A DNA stretch of 64,000 nt, taken from assembly GCA_944323945.1 (NCBI GenBank), contig CALUUL010000005.1:1-64000 (forward strand). The letters run 5' to 3'. Shown here one piece after another: positions 55,074-64,000 of this stretch. A program made the translations under genes and the position numbers. Numbering within the stretch: the stretch's first letter is position 1; each line of letters starts with the position of its first letter. The stretch is from Candidatus Gastranaerophilales bacterium (lineage in GTDB: Bacteria > Cyanobacteriota > Vampirovibrionia > Gastranaerophilales > Gastranaerophilaceae). Below the pieces are notes generated by a model. The model made no database searches, was not told the DNA's origin, and saw nothing but the letters and a program-made list of their open reading frames with translations.

Positions 55074-56489
55074 ATGCAAAAAATAAAACAATTCTTTTTT
55101 GTAAATAAGTTTAATATAACGATTTTAATTTTTTGGCTTGTAATAACTGTGTTTACAATGTTTCATCATGAACTGTGGCGAGATGAAGCTCAAGTATGGT
55201 GTATTGTAAGAGACTTGAACTTTTTTGATATATTTAGCGCAGTCAGAACTGAAGGACATCCTTTTTTGTGGTATTTAATTCTATATCCTTTTGCAAAATT
55301 GGGATTTTCTGTTGGAATAATGCAATTTTTTTCTTTATTATTAGTTTTTATCTCAATTGCAATACTTATTTTTAAATCACCATTTAATAATTTTGAGAAA
55401 TTTATTATATGTTTTTCTTCAGGTTTATTATATTTTATTCCTATTGTTGCAAGGAATTATTCCTTAATTCCTATTTCTCTTTTTATGCTTGCTTTGCTAT
55501 ATCAAGATAGAGATAAAAAACCTTATTTATACTCTATTTTTATAATTCTTCTTTCAAATACTCATCTTCTTATGTTAGGATTTTCTCTTATTATTTCTTT
55601 CATTTTTTCTATTGAATGTTTAAAAAAAGCAATTAAAATGAAAAACTATAAGATACTTTTACCTTTATTGTTATTATCTTTTAATTTTTTATCATTCTTC
55701 TTTATGTTTAAAGATTCACAAAGTGAAAATTATATTATAACTCAATACTCACAATCATGTTCAAATATTATAAAGCTTCTTTCTGATTATGCGTTGAATT
55801 ATTCTATTCCCTTATTTAAAAATTTAGAATTTATAAATTTTATATTGTTTTTGTTAATAATAATTTCCATAATATATGGATTGTTAAAATCTAATCTAAA
55901 AATTGCCGTGATTTTCGTTGTTAGCTTTTTATATTTTATATATGTATATGCAAAAGTATGGTTTGGCGGTGTTCCTTATCAAAAAGCATATATTTTACTT
56001 TTAATATTAGTTTTTTGTTTTTGGATTGTAAAAAATCAATTAGCAGGTAAAACTAATAAAATTTTGATTATTGCATTTAATATTGTATTTATTTTTAGTA
56101 CTATTTTGTCGCCGATAGTTATATTAGGTGACTTAAATTATAATTTTTCAGGTGGAAAACAGATTGCAAAATATATAGATAAAAATCTATATGAAGAAAA
56201 AACATTTATTGTTGTTGGTTATCCGTATCTGTTTTCATCAATTTCAGCTTATTTATCTGATAAGAAATTTTATAATCAAAATATAAAACAGTATGTATCT
56301 TATTTTAATTTTTCAAAATCTACAAAGAAACAAGAACAAGAATTTCCTGTTGGTGCAAAATATTATATTGTTCAAGAAAATTTTGTTTTACCCAAAGAAC
56401 TTGGTTTTGTACAAATTTATTCCAGTGATAAAGAAAATATTAGTTCTCAAAAAAATAGAGAAGTTTTTAATATTTATATCAAACAATAA
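55074..56489 (+). CDS. GT-C-like multi-pass membrane protein
   Basis: 471 residues with about ten membrane segments. The early loop has H-E-L-W-R-D-E-A-Q-V-W near 33-43 and E-G-H-P-F-L-W near 62-68, resembling the acidic first loop of GT-C glycosyltransferases (PMT/GT39-like), which use polyprenyl-phosphate sugars. The C-terminal 100 residues are soluble and probably periplasmic. Likely glycosylates a surface lipid or protein. No sugar-lipid genes adjoin it. Confidence 0.7.
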   Translation: MQKIKQFFFVNKFNITILIFWLVITVFTMFHHELWRDEAQVWCIVRDLNFFDIFSAVRTEGHPFLWYLILYPFAKLGFSVGIMQFFSLLLVFISIAILIFKSPFNNFEKFIICFSSGLLYFIPIVARNYSLIPISLFMLALLYQDRDKKPYLYSIFIILLSNTHLLMLGFSLIISFIFSIECLKKAIKMKNYKILLPLLLLSFNFLSFFFMFKDSQSENYIITQYSQSCSNIIKLLSDYALNYSIPLFKNLEFINFILFLLIIISIIYGLLKSNLKIAVIFVVSFLYFIYVYAKVWFGGVPYQKAYILLLILVFCFWIVKNQLAGKTNKILIIAFNIVFIFSTILSPIVILGDLNYNFSGGKQIAKYIDKNLYEEKTFIVVGYPYLFSSISAYLSDKKFYNQNIKQYVSYFNFSKSTKKQEQEFPVGAKYYIVQENFVLPKELGFVQIYSSDKENISSQKNREVFNIYIKQ

Positions 56490-56490
56490 G

Positions 56491-56517
56491 AAAAAAGCTA
56501 TGATTTAATCATAGCTG
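56491..56517 (-). terminator. Terminator of the efflux operon
   Basis: AGCTATGAT / ATCATAGCT arms at 56497-56505 and 56509-56517; the A-run at 56492-56497 gives a U-run on the minus strand. It leaves a 3' untranslated stretch of about 160 bases after the last permease gene. Confidence 0.7.
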
Positions 56518-56674
56518 TAGATTAGGGATATGTGTATCATCGTTTTTTCCAAGGAATATAGGTTAATATTAGCAGTCCGAATCTGTTTTTAAATCATACA
56601 TAATGTTGAATAAATTAATTACACCTTTTGTAATTTTCGTATAAAAGTAGTATGTACGAATTAAGGACTTCTTA

Positions 56675-57787
56675 TTAATCGAGTTTTTGCTTGAATGTCC
56701 AGCTTGCCAGTGACAATGTTACTACTGCTATAATGATTAGTGGGATTATATTTGACATGACATCTTCAATTCCCATTCCTTTTAGAAAAATTCCTCTTGA
56801 TAATGTCATAAAATATCTTACAGGGTTTATCATAGTTAAGTATTGCCATCCTATTGGCATATCTTCAATGGGCGATATAAATCCAGAAAGTAATATTGCA
56901 GGCATTTGAAATGTTATTACTCCTAATATTGCCTGCTGTTGAGTTTTACATATTGAAGAAATAAATAAACCTACACCAACAATAGAAAATAAAGATATAA
57001 ATATAGATATTAAAAATAATAATATAGAACCTGCAAATGGTACTTTAAATCCAAATATTATAATTAAAGTCATTAAGCAAGTTAAGAACATTGCGATTAT
57101 TAATGGTGGTACGATTTTTCCAATCATTATTTCAATTGATGATAACGGGCTTACAATTAATTGGTCAAATGTTCCCATTTCTCTTTCTCTTGCAATTGAT
57201 AGTGCTGTCAGAAGCATTGCTATAACAACGGATAGCATTACTATAATAACTGTCATGATGAACCAACGGTATTCAAGATTTGGATTGTACCAATTTCTAA
57301 CTACTGTATTTATACTTGCTCCTTGGTTGTTTGATATTTTATTTCCGTAAGAATTTATTATTTCAGAAGCATAACTACCTGCTATTGCTGCAGAGTTTGT
57401 TTGTCTACCATCTAAAACAATTAGTACTTGTGTTTGTTTCTCTGATTTTATTGAACTTGAAAAGTCATTATTTATATATATACCTATTTTTGCTTTTTGA
57501 GTATCAATTTGATTTTTAAATTCTTTTTCATTGTTAGAATAATATATTTTTCTAAAGTAGGGGGAATCCTCAAAGTAGGATAATAATTCTCTTGATTCTA
57601 CAGATTTATCTCTATCTATTACTGCTACATCAATATTTTTTACTTCCATTGTTATAGCATTTGCAAAAATGATTAATTGTAATAATGGCAGACCAATTAT
57701 TATGCTTCTTGATTTTGGATCTTTCCACGTTGTTGTAAGTTCTTTTTTTATTAATGCTATAATTCGTCTTAAACTATCTATTATCAT
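56675..57787 (-). CDS. ABC-2 type permease (YbhR-like)
   Basis: 370 residues: N-terminal membrane segment, large extracytoplasmic domain (about 45-175), five C-terminal membrane segments with A-R-E-R-E-M-G-T-F-D-Q-L before them, the usual ABC-2 coupling region. Overlaps the paired permease by 4 bases. The two form the membrane channel for the dual ATPase. Confidence 0.9.
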   Translation of the reverse strand: MIIDSLRRIIALIKKELTTTWKDPKSRSIIIGLPLLQLIIFANAITMEVKNIDVAVIDRDKSVESRELLSYFEDSPYFRKIYYSNNEKEFKNQIDTQKAKIGIYINNDFSSSIKSEKQTQVLIVLDGRQTNSAAIAGSYASEIINSYGNKISNNQGASINTVVRNWYNPNLEYRWFIMTVIIVMLSVVIAMLLTALSIAREREMGTFDQLIVSPLSSIEIMIGKIVPPLIIAMFLTCLMTLIIIFGFKVPFAGSILLFLISIFISLFSIVGVGLFISSICKTQQQAILGVITFQMPAILLSGFISPIEDMPIGWQYLTMINPVRYFMTLSRGIFLKGMGIEDVMSNIIPLIIIAVVTLSLASWTFKQKLD

Positions 57788-58893
57788 TTTTCTAATCTCA
57801 TGTTTGTACTTTTGTATACAAGAATGAATAAAATTGTTCCTAATATTGTAAGAAAAATGGAATTTATAAATACTATTTCCGGAATAGTTCCTGCCATATA
57901 TTCACTCTCTACAAAAATTATGAAATATTTTGGTGGTAAAATTCCTGTTAAATACTGAAAAAATAATGGCATTGAACTTATTGGAAAAATCAATCCCGAA
58001 AGTAATAGTGCAGGTAAAAAACCTATACCTAGAGAAACTTGACTTGCTAAAAATTGATTTTTAAGTTTTGAAGAAATTAAAAGTCCTATTCCTAAAAGAG
58101 TGAATAAAAATAGAGAACTTACAATAAAAAATACAAGATAATTCCCTCTAAATGGTATTTTGAATACACCTATACACATAGAAACATTAAATATCATAGA
58201 AGCAAAACCTACGCAAAAGTATGGTACATATTTGCCTAATACAATATCGATTTTTCGAACTTTTGTGCTTAAAAGAGATTCCATAGTGCCTCGTTCCCAT
58301 TCTCTTGCAACTACAAGTGCTGTTAATAAAATGCCTATTAAAGTCATAGTTATTGCGATTGATCCTGGCAGGATAAAATAGTGACTGTTTAAATCTTGAT
58401 TGTACCAAGCTCTTAACTCTGTCTTTATTAATGGAGGTTTTACCAAGTATTTATATTTGCTTGTCATTAGCCAACCATTTGTTATAGATGAAGCATAGTT
58501 TTGAATATAGTTTGCCGTATTAACTTCAGAACCATCTGTTATAACCAAAATTTCGGAACTTTCACCTTTTGATAATTTTTTTGAAAAATCATTTGGTATG
58601 ATAACTGCACCTTTTATTTTTGAGCGGGTAATTGCTTGAGTTATGTCTTTCTCATTGTTATACGATATGGAATTAATATATTTGTTCTTACCAAAAGATT
58701 CTACGAGTGTAGTTATCTCTGGATTGGCATCATCATTTTTAATTCCAATATTTACTTTTACAGAGTCAAGATTTATTCCGTACATATATATCATAATGGA
58801 GATAAATGGCAGTACAAAAGCAATAATTATGCTGCTTGGATCTCTTATAATTTGTTTAAATTCTTTTTTTATTAAAGCAAGTAATATCTTCAT
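57784..58893 (-). CDS. ABC-2 type permease (YbhS-like)
   Basis: 369 residues with the same plan as its neighbour: one membrane segment, extracytoplasmic domain, then five segments, with A-R-E-W-E-R-G-T-M-E-S-L before them. Sequence is clearly diverged from the other permease, so they form a heterodimer. Overlaps the ATPase gene and the next permease by 4 bases each. Confidence 0.9.
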   Translation of the reverse strand: MKILLALIKKEFKQIIRDPSSIIIAFVLPFISIMIYMYGINLDSVKVNIGIKNDDANPEITTLVESFGKNKYINSISYNNEKDITQAITRSKIKGAVIIPNDFSKKLSKGESSEILVITDGSEVNTANYIQNYASSITNGWLMTSKYKYLVKPPLIKTELRAWYNQDLNSHYFILPGSIAITMTLIGILLTALVVAREWERGTMESLLSTKVRKIDIVLGKYVPYFCVGFASMIFNVSMCIGVFKIPFRGNYLVFFIVSSLFLFTLLGIGLLISSKLKNQFLASQVSLGIGFLPALLLSGLIFPISSMPLFFQYLTGILPPKYFIIFVESEYMAGTIPEIVFINSIFLTILGTILFILVYKSTNMRLEK

Positions 58894-60371
58894 TTATCTC
58901 CCTCCTGAATAAGTTTGATAAATGCTTCTTGCATTGTTTTTGCGTTTGCTTTTATTTTAAGTTCTTTTGGTGTTCCTATTGTTATTGCTTGTCCTTTATA
59001 AAACAGACTTATTCTGTCACAAAATTCTGCTTCATCCATGAAGTGTGTTGTTACTAATATTGTTACGCCTTTTTTTGCTAAGGCTTTTATATGATTCCAG
59101 AATTTATGCCTAGCAATTATATCAACACCTGATGTGGGTTCATCTAAAAACAAAACAGGTGGATTATGAATTAAAGCACATGCCATTGAAAGCCTTTGTT
59201 TATATCCTAATGGAAGGCTTTCTGATTTTTGATTTGCTATTCCTCTTAAATCAAAAATATCAAGAATTTCATTTATTCTTTCTTTTCTATTTAATATACC
59301 AATTCCGTATACAGAGGCAAAAAAATTTAAATTTTGTTCTACTGTAAGTGATCCGTATAATGAAAATTTTTGTGCCATATAACCTAAATTTGAGCGTGCT
59401 TTTATAGGATTTTCTTTAATATCAATTCCCATAATTTTTGCACTACCTGAAGTTGGTTTTATAAGTCCGCACATCATTTTAAATGAGGTTGATTTCCCTG
59501 CACCATTTGGACCTAATAAACCAAAAATTTCGCCTTTTTTTATACAAAATGTGTTATTTTTTACTGCATAGAAATCACCATATTTTTTTTCAAGGTTATC
59601 AGCTTCAACACTGTATTCAATATCTTTTTCTACTTTTGGATAGTTTTCTGCAATTTTTGATATTTCTTCTTTATAACCACCCATTAATTCAATTACTTTA
59701 TTTTCAAATTTTTCAGTGGTTTGTGCTAAGTCAGTTGGTCTTGAGTTAAATATAACTTTACCTTTATCCAAAATAATTGCTTTATCAAAACTATGTGCTT
59801 CATCTAAATATGCGGTTGACCATAAAACCGTGGTTTGGGGAGTAATCAATTCCCGTACCATTTTCATCAAATCTATTCTTGAAACAGGATCAACGCCGAC
59901 GGAGGGTTCATCTAGTAATAAAACTTCAGGATTGCCCAATAAAGTGCAGGCTAAACCAAGTTTTTGTTTCATTCCTCCTGATAAAGCACCTGCTAGTCTG
60001 TCTTGAAAGGCGTATAAATTTGTAAATTTAAGCATTTCTTCAAATTGATAAGGTTGATTTTTTAAATCAGCATATAATTTTAAATTTTCTATAACGGTTA
60101 AATCCTCATATAATCCGAATTTCTGAGGCATGTATCCTATCTTTTTCGTAATCTCTGATTTTTGTTTGCTCGGGTTTAAATTTAAAATAGAAATTTCGCC
60201 ATTATCAGGTTTTAAAAGTCCTATTATGAGTCTTATTAGTGTTGTTTTTCCTGAAGCATCTGCACCAATGAGTCCTGTAATTTTACCTTCCTCTATATTT
60301 AGAGAAAGATTATTAATTGCAGTTATTTGACCAAACTTTTTTGTCAGATTTTTTATTATAATACTGTTCAT
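58890..60371 (-). CDS. Dual ABC ATPase (YbhF-like)
   Basis: 493 residues with two fused nucleotide-binding domains. First: Walker A G-A-D-A-S-G-K-T, signature L-S-G-G-M-K-Q-K, Walker B L-L-L-D-E-P-S-V-G-V-D-P. Second: Walker A G-P-N-G-A-G-K-S-T, a changed signature L-P-L-G-Y-K-Q-R, Walker B L-F-L-D-E-P-T-S-G-V-D. Powers the export channel. The weak second signature suggests one of the two ATP sites is impaired. Confidence 0.92.
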   Translation of the reverse strand: MNSIIIKNLTKKFGQITAINNLSLNIEEGKITGLIGADASGKTTLIRLIIGLLKPDNGEISILNLNPSKQKSEITKKIGYMPQKFGLYEDLTVIENLKLYADLKNQPYQFEEMLKFTNLYAFQDRLAGALSGGMKQKLGLACTLLGNPEVLLLDEPSVGVDPVSRIDLMKMVRELITPQTTVLWSTAYLDEAHSFDKAIILDKGKVIFNSRPTDLAQTTEKFENKVIELMGGYKEEISKIAENYPKVEKDIEYSVEADNLEKKYGDFYAVKNNTFCIKKGEIFGLLGPNGAGKSTSFKMMCGLIKPTSGSAKIMGIDIKENPIKARSNLGYMAQKFSLYGSLTVEQNLNFFASVYGIGILNRKERINEILDIFDLRGIANQKSESLPLGYKQRLSMACALIHNPPVLFLDEPTSGVDIIARHKFWNHIKALAKKGVTILVTTHFMDEAEFCDRISLFYKGQAITIGTPKELKIKANAKTMQEAFIKLIQEGDK

Positions 60372-60378
60372 TTTCTTG

Positions 60379-61221
60379 TTATTTTTTCAAATCAATTTTT
60401 ATTGTTGTTGGCATACCTTGTCTCAAATAATCATCGATGTTATCTATATAGACTCTTATTCTGTATACTAAATCTGTTCTTAATTCTGTAGATTGTACTG
60501 TTTTTGGCGTGAATTCAGCTACAGGAGATATGTATCCAATATAACCTTCATAAGAACGGTTTTCTCCAGTATTAGGGTTTATTGAATCTGTATAAACTTT
60601 TGCTTTTTGTCCGTATTTTATATTCCCTAAATCTGTTTCATTAACGTATGCTCTTATCCATACTGGGGTCGTTTTTGTCATTGTATAAACAATTTGACCT
60701 TTGTTTACCGTTGCTCCTGGTTCTTGTACTCGTACTGTTATTATTCCGTTGTCAGGAGCATAAATTTTTGTATAATCAAGTTGGTTTTGAGCAAATTCTT
60801 TTGATGCTATTGCTTTATTGTAGTCTGCTTTTGCTTTGTCTTTTGTATTTAATAAAGTATCATAATCTTGTTTTGATAAAGTGTTATCGGTTGTCAGAGG
60901 TGCTTGTCTGTTAAATTTATCTTCCGCTTCATTCTTAAGTGCAAGTGCTATTTCTACATCAGCTTGGGCTTTATCTAAATTAGCCTTATAATCTTTTGAA
61001 TCGATTGTAGCTAGTAATTCACCTTTCTCTACTTTATCACCTTCTTCTTTTAGCATTTTTTCTATTTGACCGGAAACTTGGAAGCTTAAATCAACTTGCC
61101 TTATTTCTATATTTCCATACAATGTAAGTTCATCAATATTTTTATTTTTATGTGTTAGGGTGAATACAATTCCTATAATTATTATTAATAATAAGATTAT
61201 TAATAAGATTTTTTTCTTCAT
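60379..61221 (-). CDS. Membrane fusion (HlyD-family) protein, YbhG-like
   Basis: 280 residues: N-terminal membrane anchor, biotinyl-lipoyl-like beta domain (VSFQVSGQIEKML...KGELLATIDS), a short coiled-coil hairpin, and beta-barrel domains. Links the inner-membrane ABC complex to the outer-membrane channel. Overlaps the TolC-like gene by 4 bases. Confidence 0.92.
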   Translation of the reverse strand: MKKKILLIILLLIIIIGIVFTLTHKNKNIDELTLYGNIEIRQVDLSFQVSGQIEKMLKEEGDKVEKGELLATIDSKDYKANLDKAQADVEIALALKNEAEDKFNRQAPLTTDNTLSKQDYDTLLNTKDKAKADYNKAIASKEFAQNQLDYTKIYAPDNGIITVRVQEPGATVNKGQIVYTMTKTTPVWIRAYVNETDLGNIKYGQKAKVYTDSINPNTGENRSYEGYIGYISPVAEFTPKTVQSTELRTDLVYRIRVYIDNIDDYLRQGMPTTIKIDLKK

Positions 61222-62534
61222 AGTTTACCTCCGGCGGCTTTATATAATGTATAGTAATCTACTATGCGTTGAGTCTTTGTTTGTGATTTTTCAATTTCGG
61301 CTATTATATATTTCTTTTTAGCACTTAAATATTCATTGTTAGAAATTACTCCTCTATTTAGCTTTTTTTGTGCATCAGCGTGATTGTTTGTTTCATATAT
61401 CAGTTGATTATTTGTATTATTATCAATGTTTATATCGTGTTTTATTATACATAGGGCTGTATTTACTTCTTTTACAGCTTCTAAACTAACTTGTTTATAG
61501 TTTTCAAAAAGTTCTTCGTATTTCGCCTTTTGAAATTTAAGACTTGCAATTTTTCTGCCCCCGGTGAAAATATCTTGCATTGCTCCTGCTATTAATGCTG
61601 CTAAAGAAGATTCCCAAGAAAAGAAATTTCCTGATGCAATTGTATTAAATGCCCATAATCCTGTTATATTAAATGTTGGCAAAAATTCTTTTCTTGCAAT
61701 TCTGATATCTATTTGAGCTTTCTCCAACATTGTTTCTGCCTCTATTACATCCGGCCTTGAAAAAATTACATCTGATTCGATTTCTGTGGGTATTATTTTT
61801 TGATAATCAAAATTATTGAGTTTCCCTCTTTGAATTTCATCTTTATTCTCAGGACTTGTACCAGTTAATACAGCTAGCTGCATTAATATTATTTCTCTTT
61901 GTTTTTCATAGTTTTCAAGTTCATTTTTGAAGGTTTCTAATTCCTTCTTTGAATTATTTAAAACAGTTGAATTAATAACTCCGCGTTTAAATTTACGATT
62001 ATTATTATTTAAAATCTCTTGCGAGACATTAACCAGTTCTTTTTGTTTATCTATAATTTCATCATATTGAAGAATATTTGTATAAGTTGTTGCTACATCT
62101 GTTAATAATGCTATATATATTCCTTTTTCATCTTGCTTACTTGCTTCATATGATTTTTTAGTGCTTTTTGTTTTATCTCTGTTTTTTAGTAATATGTCAG
62201 CTTCATAATTAGCCATAAATGGAAGTATAAAAGCATTTGTTCTTAGTTGAAAGTTATCTAAATTAGGGATTTTTATTCCCAAATAATTTGCACCAACGCT
62301 CAAAGATGGTAATTCTCTTCCTAATGATGATTTTGTTTGCTGCCTGTATTGTTCTACCCTTGCTGTTGCTTGTTTTGCATTATGATTATTCTCTATTGCT
62401 TCATTTATATATTGAGAAAGACAACTATCGTTGAAATTATCAAAAAATTCTGTATTTAGTTCAGTTCTTTCAATAGCGAATACACAACTGCTGTATAGTA
62501 ATAATGAAAGAGAAAGTAATATTCTTTTATACAA
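61218..62534 (-). CDS. TolC-like outer-membrane efflux protein
   Basis: 438 residues with signal peptide (1-20), two repeated OEP halves of long helices, and A-D-I-L-L-K-N-R, V-I-F-S-R-P-D-V-I-E-A-E type elements. Provides the outer-membrane channel, which is direct evidence of a diderm. Overlaps the TetR gene by 8 bases, so the operon is self-contained. Confidence 0.9.
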   Translation of the reverse strand: MYKRILLSLSLLLYSSCVFAIERTELNTEFFDNFNDSCLSQYINEAIENNHNAKQATARVEQYRQQTKSSLGRELPSLSVGANYLGIKIPNLDNFQLRTNAFILPFMANYEADILLKNRDKTKSTKKSYEASKQDEKGIYIALLTDVATTYTNILQYDEIIDKQKELVNVSQEILNNNNRKFKRGVINSTVLNNSKKELETFKNELENYEKQREIILMQLAVLTGTSPENKDEIQRGKLNNFDYQKIIPTEIESDVIFSRPDVIEAETMLEKAQIDIRIARKEFLPTFNITGLWAFNTIASGNFFSWESSLAALIAGAMQDIFTGGRKIASLKFQKAKYEELFENYKQVSLEAVKEVNTALCIIKHDINIDNNTNNQLIYETNNHADAQKKLNRGVISNNEYLSAKKKYIIAEIEKSQTKTQRIVDYYTLYKAAGGKL

Positions 62535-63159
62535 TTTTTTCCTCCTTTAAAAGAGAATTGATATAAAATTTTAAATTTTCTTTTATTATTTTAATATCTT
62601 CTTCAACAAAATCATCTTGCCTTAATAACTTAAGTGAAAAGGAGGGTAATATTCTTGGCGAATTAATTTGTGAAATTATAAACAGTGTTCTAAATATAAT
62701 TTCTTTATCATTTTCATTTCTATTAAATACAGCACCCACAACAACTCTTAAATATTTGAATGTTTCTGAAGTCACAGTAAAATCAGGGTTTTGTTGTTCT
62801 TTCAATAAGAATATAATCATATCTTTTGATATATTTTCAGAATAAAAAAATGCAATAAATTTATCCAATATAGTTATAAGCAGATTTATTTGTTCTTTTT
62901 TCTCAAGTGTATTGGGATTAACTTTAAAATCAATAAAACTTTGAGCATATTCTTTAAGACGGGAAAGTAAATCATCTATAATCCCTTGATATAATTCTTT
63001 TTTTCCACCCCAATAGTATGAAATCATACATATATTCGATTGGGCATCTTTACATATTTCTCTTATACTGGTTCCTTCATATCCTTTTTCGGCAAATAAT
63101 TTTACCGCAGCTTTTAAAATACGTTCTTTAGAATTTTTATCAATTTTTTTCATGCTCAT
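62527..63159 (-). CDS. TetR-family repressor (CecR-like) of the efflux operon
   Basis: 210 residues. N-terminal helix-turn-helix (KERILKAAVKLFAEKGYEGT, then SIREICKDAQ), with S-Y-Y-W-G-G-K-K-E-L-Y-Q. The C-terminal ligand domain is helical and DUF1956-like in length. First gene of the operon; AAAGGA supports the ATG at 63159. Probably represses its own operon from the palindrome upstream. In E. coli CecR controls ybhGFSR, the same set of partners. Confidence 0.88.
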   Translation of the reverse strand: MSMKKIDKNSKERILKAAVKLFAEKGYEGTSIREICKDAQSNICMISYYWGGKKELYQGIIDDLLSRLKEYAQSFIDFKVNPNTLEKKEQINLLITILDKFIAFFYSENISKDMIIFLLKEQQNPDFTVTSETFKYLRVVVGAVFNRNENDKEIIFRTLFIISQINSPRILPSFSLKLLRQDDFVEEDIKIIKENLKFYINSLLKEEKIV

Positions 63160-63178
63160 TTTATATCCTTTATTTTAT

Positions 63179-63202
63179 TATAAAACAAACGTTTGATTTA
63201 TA
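63179..63202. promoter_or_regulatory. Palindromic operator for the TetR repressor
   Basis: 24-base palindrome with one mismatched pair, centred at 63190/63191 on CAAACGTTTG. It lies 20 bases upstream of the repressor start, in the spacer to the divergent TPR gene. Confidence 0.65.
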
Positions 63203-63302
63203 CAATTTTTTTCATATAGCTAACCAGGGTAAATTTATAGGCTATTTTAAATTGTTTTTATGTTATATAATAGGTTTTAAGATTAGGGAAAAAGGAAGAA
63301 TA

Positions 63303-64000
63303 ATGAGCAACGGTATTTTAATGCAAGCACAGATGCTAATTGATGAAGAGCAATATGATAGAGCATATGAAATGCTTGAAAGGGCATATGATAAATTAAA
63401 AGATGATGCTGAGTATCTTGAAAAAATTGCACTTTTAGCAAAGACAATGGATAAAAAAGACGATGCTGCAAAATATTGGGAAGAGCTTGTTATTGTTAAT
63501 CCTAATTGTTTGGTGGGTTATTCTGAGTTAATGGATATTTATGACAGTACTAATAAGTATAAATATTATATTACTCGTGCTAAGTATAAGATTTTAAATG
63601 AAAAAGTATCTCAATCAATAGATGATTATAAAAAAGCAATTTCTTCAACAACAGAAGAATCAGAACTTGTGAATGCCAGATTTTTACTTGCTAAAGCATA
63701 TGAACATACCGGTAAAATTCAAAATGCAATAGATGAATATTTTAGAATTATTGAAACAAAAGATGATATGGCTATATATTATAAGCTTGCAGATTTGTAT
63801 GCCGAGATGGGAGACAGATTCTCTGCTATAAGTGTTTTAGAAAGAGGTGTTAAAGCATTCCCTCAGGTTAATGAATTGGCTGAATATCTTTCTGCTTTAT
63901 ATATGAAAGAAGGTCAGTTTGATAAGGCTTTAGAAAATTCAAGAAATGATTATTCTAAAACAAAAGCTTTACTAATGAAAGGTGAAAATGAAGAAGCATT
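63303..64000 (+). CDS. TPR-repeat protein, 3' end outside window
   Basis: Open from ATG at 63303 (AAGGAAG upstream) to the window end without a stop. Helical TPR-type repeats are visible throughout (E-E-Q-Y-D-R-A-Y-E-M-L-E-R-A; A-F-P-Q-V-N-E-L-A-E-Y). No signal peptide. TATAAT at 63266-63271 may be its -10 box. Diverges from the efflux operon and may feel the same operator. Partner unknown. Confidence 0.8.
   Translation, partial: MSNGILMQAQMLIDEEQYDRAYEMLERAYDKLKDDAEYLEKIALLAKTMDKKDDAAKYWEELVIVNPNCLVGYSELMDIYDSTNKYKYYITRAKYKILNEKVSQSIDDYKKAISSTTEESELVNARFLLAKAYEHTGKIQNAIDEYFRIIETKDDMAIYYKLADLYAEMGDRFSAISVLERGVKAFPQVNELAEYLSALYMKEGQFDKALENSRNDYSKTKALLMKGENEEA

Noticed and set aside
1..64000. 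CRISPR array, insertion sequence, prophage or integrative element
   Set aside because: No regularly spaced direct repeats, transposase, integrase or phage structural genes seen.

Overview
The window is visibly AT-rich, with few GC-rich stretches, and reads as a chromosomal segment of a diderm, non-photosynthetic relative of the Cyanobacteria. The best match is a gut member of Candidatus Gastranaerophilales (Melainabacteria / Vampirovibrionia); this is inferred from gene content and was not tested by a search. The supporting signs are: an S-layer-homology (SLH) protein beside outer-membrane machinery (TolC-type protein, MlaE, AsmA/TamB-like giant protein); a cyanobacterial-type SigF-like sigma factor next to prepilin peptidase; scattered type IV pilus genes (pilD, a pilM-pilN fusion, pilO, pilT); no photosynthesis genes; and many proteins that begin with a short leader of the form M-[KR]-I-x-P/A ending in a Phe-Lys/Ser/Thr-Gly-like element.

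Layout. 1-2.6 kb: surface or envelope genes (truncated membrane protein, TPR protein, acyltransferase-3). 2.6-9 kb: leader-bearing proteins, including Prs, RtcB and a 939-residue calpain-like protein. 9.1-15.2 kb: M16 peptidase, then a PilZ / histidine kinase / HD-GYP signalling cluster. 15.3-22.2 kb: proS, followed by more leader-bearing proteins (TPR-HExxH metalloprotease-like, HNH nuclease-like, a 582-residue membrane protein, small proteins). 22.3-31.6 kb: SLH protein, murA, cdd, sigF-like, pilD, recA, secD-secF and an HTH/zinc-ribbon protein. 31.7-38.9 kb: pilO, pilMN, rlmB-like, rpoD, rsfS, two small exported proteins, then an anti-sigma / ECF sigma / CpxP-like exported protein operon. 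38.9-46.6 kb: a 1506-residue AsmA-like protein, then pgpH-ybeY-dgkA. 46.6-47.3 kb: a gene-poor stretch with intrinsic terminators facing in both directions, possibly one or two small RNAs. 47.3-51.9 kb: tRNA-Leu, HAD phosphatase, tRNA-Gly, mutL, mlaE and pilT. 52-56.5 kb: two amino-acid transporters and a GT-C-like membrane protein. 56.7-63.2 kb: a complete TetR-controlled tripartite ABC efflux operon. The window ends inside a TPR gene.

How the genes fit together. Type IV pilus assembly parts, SigF, PilZ and HD-GYP suggest pilus-based motility tuned by cyclic di-GMP, with PgpH adding likely cyclic di-AMP turnover. The ECF operon resembles an envelope-stress sensor. The efflux operon is self-contained. 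The most unusual pattern is the shared N-terminal leader on about ten unrelated proteins between 2.6 and 22.1 kb. These include two normally leader-free enzymes (Prs and RtcB) and several putative hydrolases, which suggests a common targeting or processing route that I do not recognise. I see no CRISPR array, insertion sequence, prophage or rRNA.
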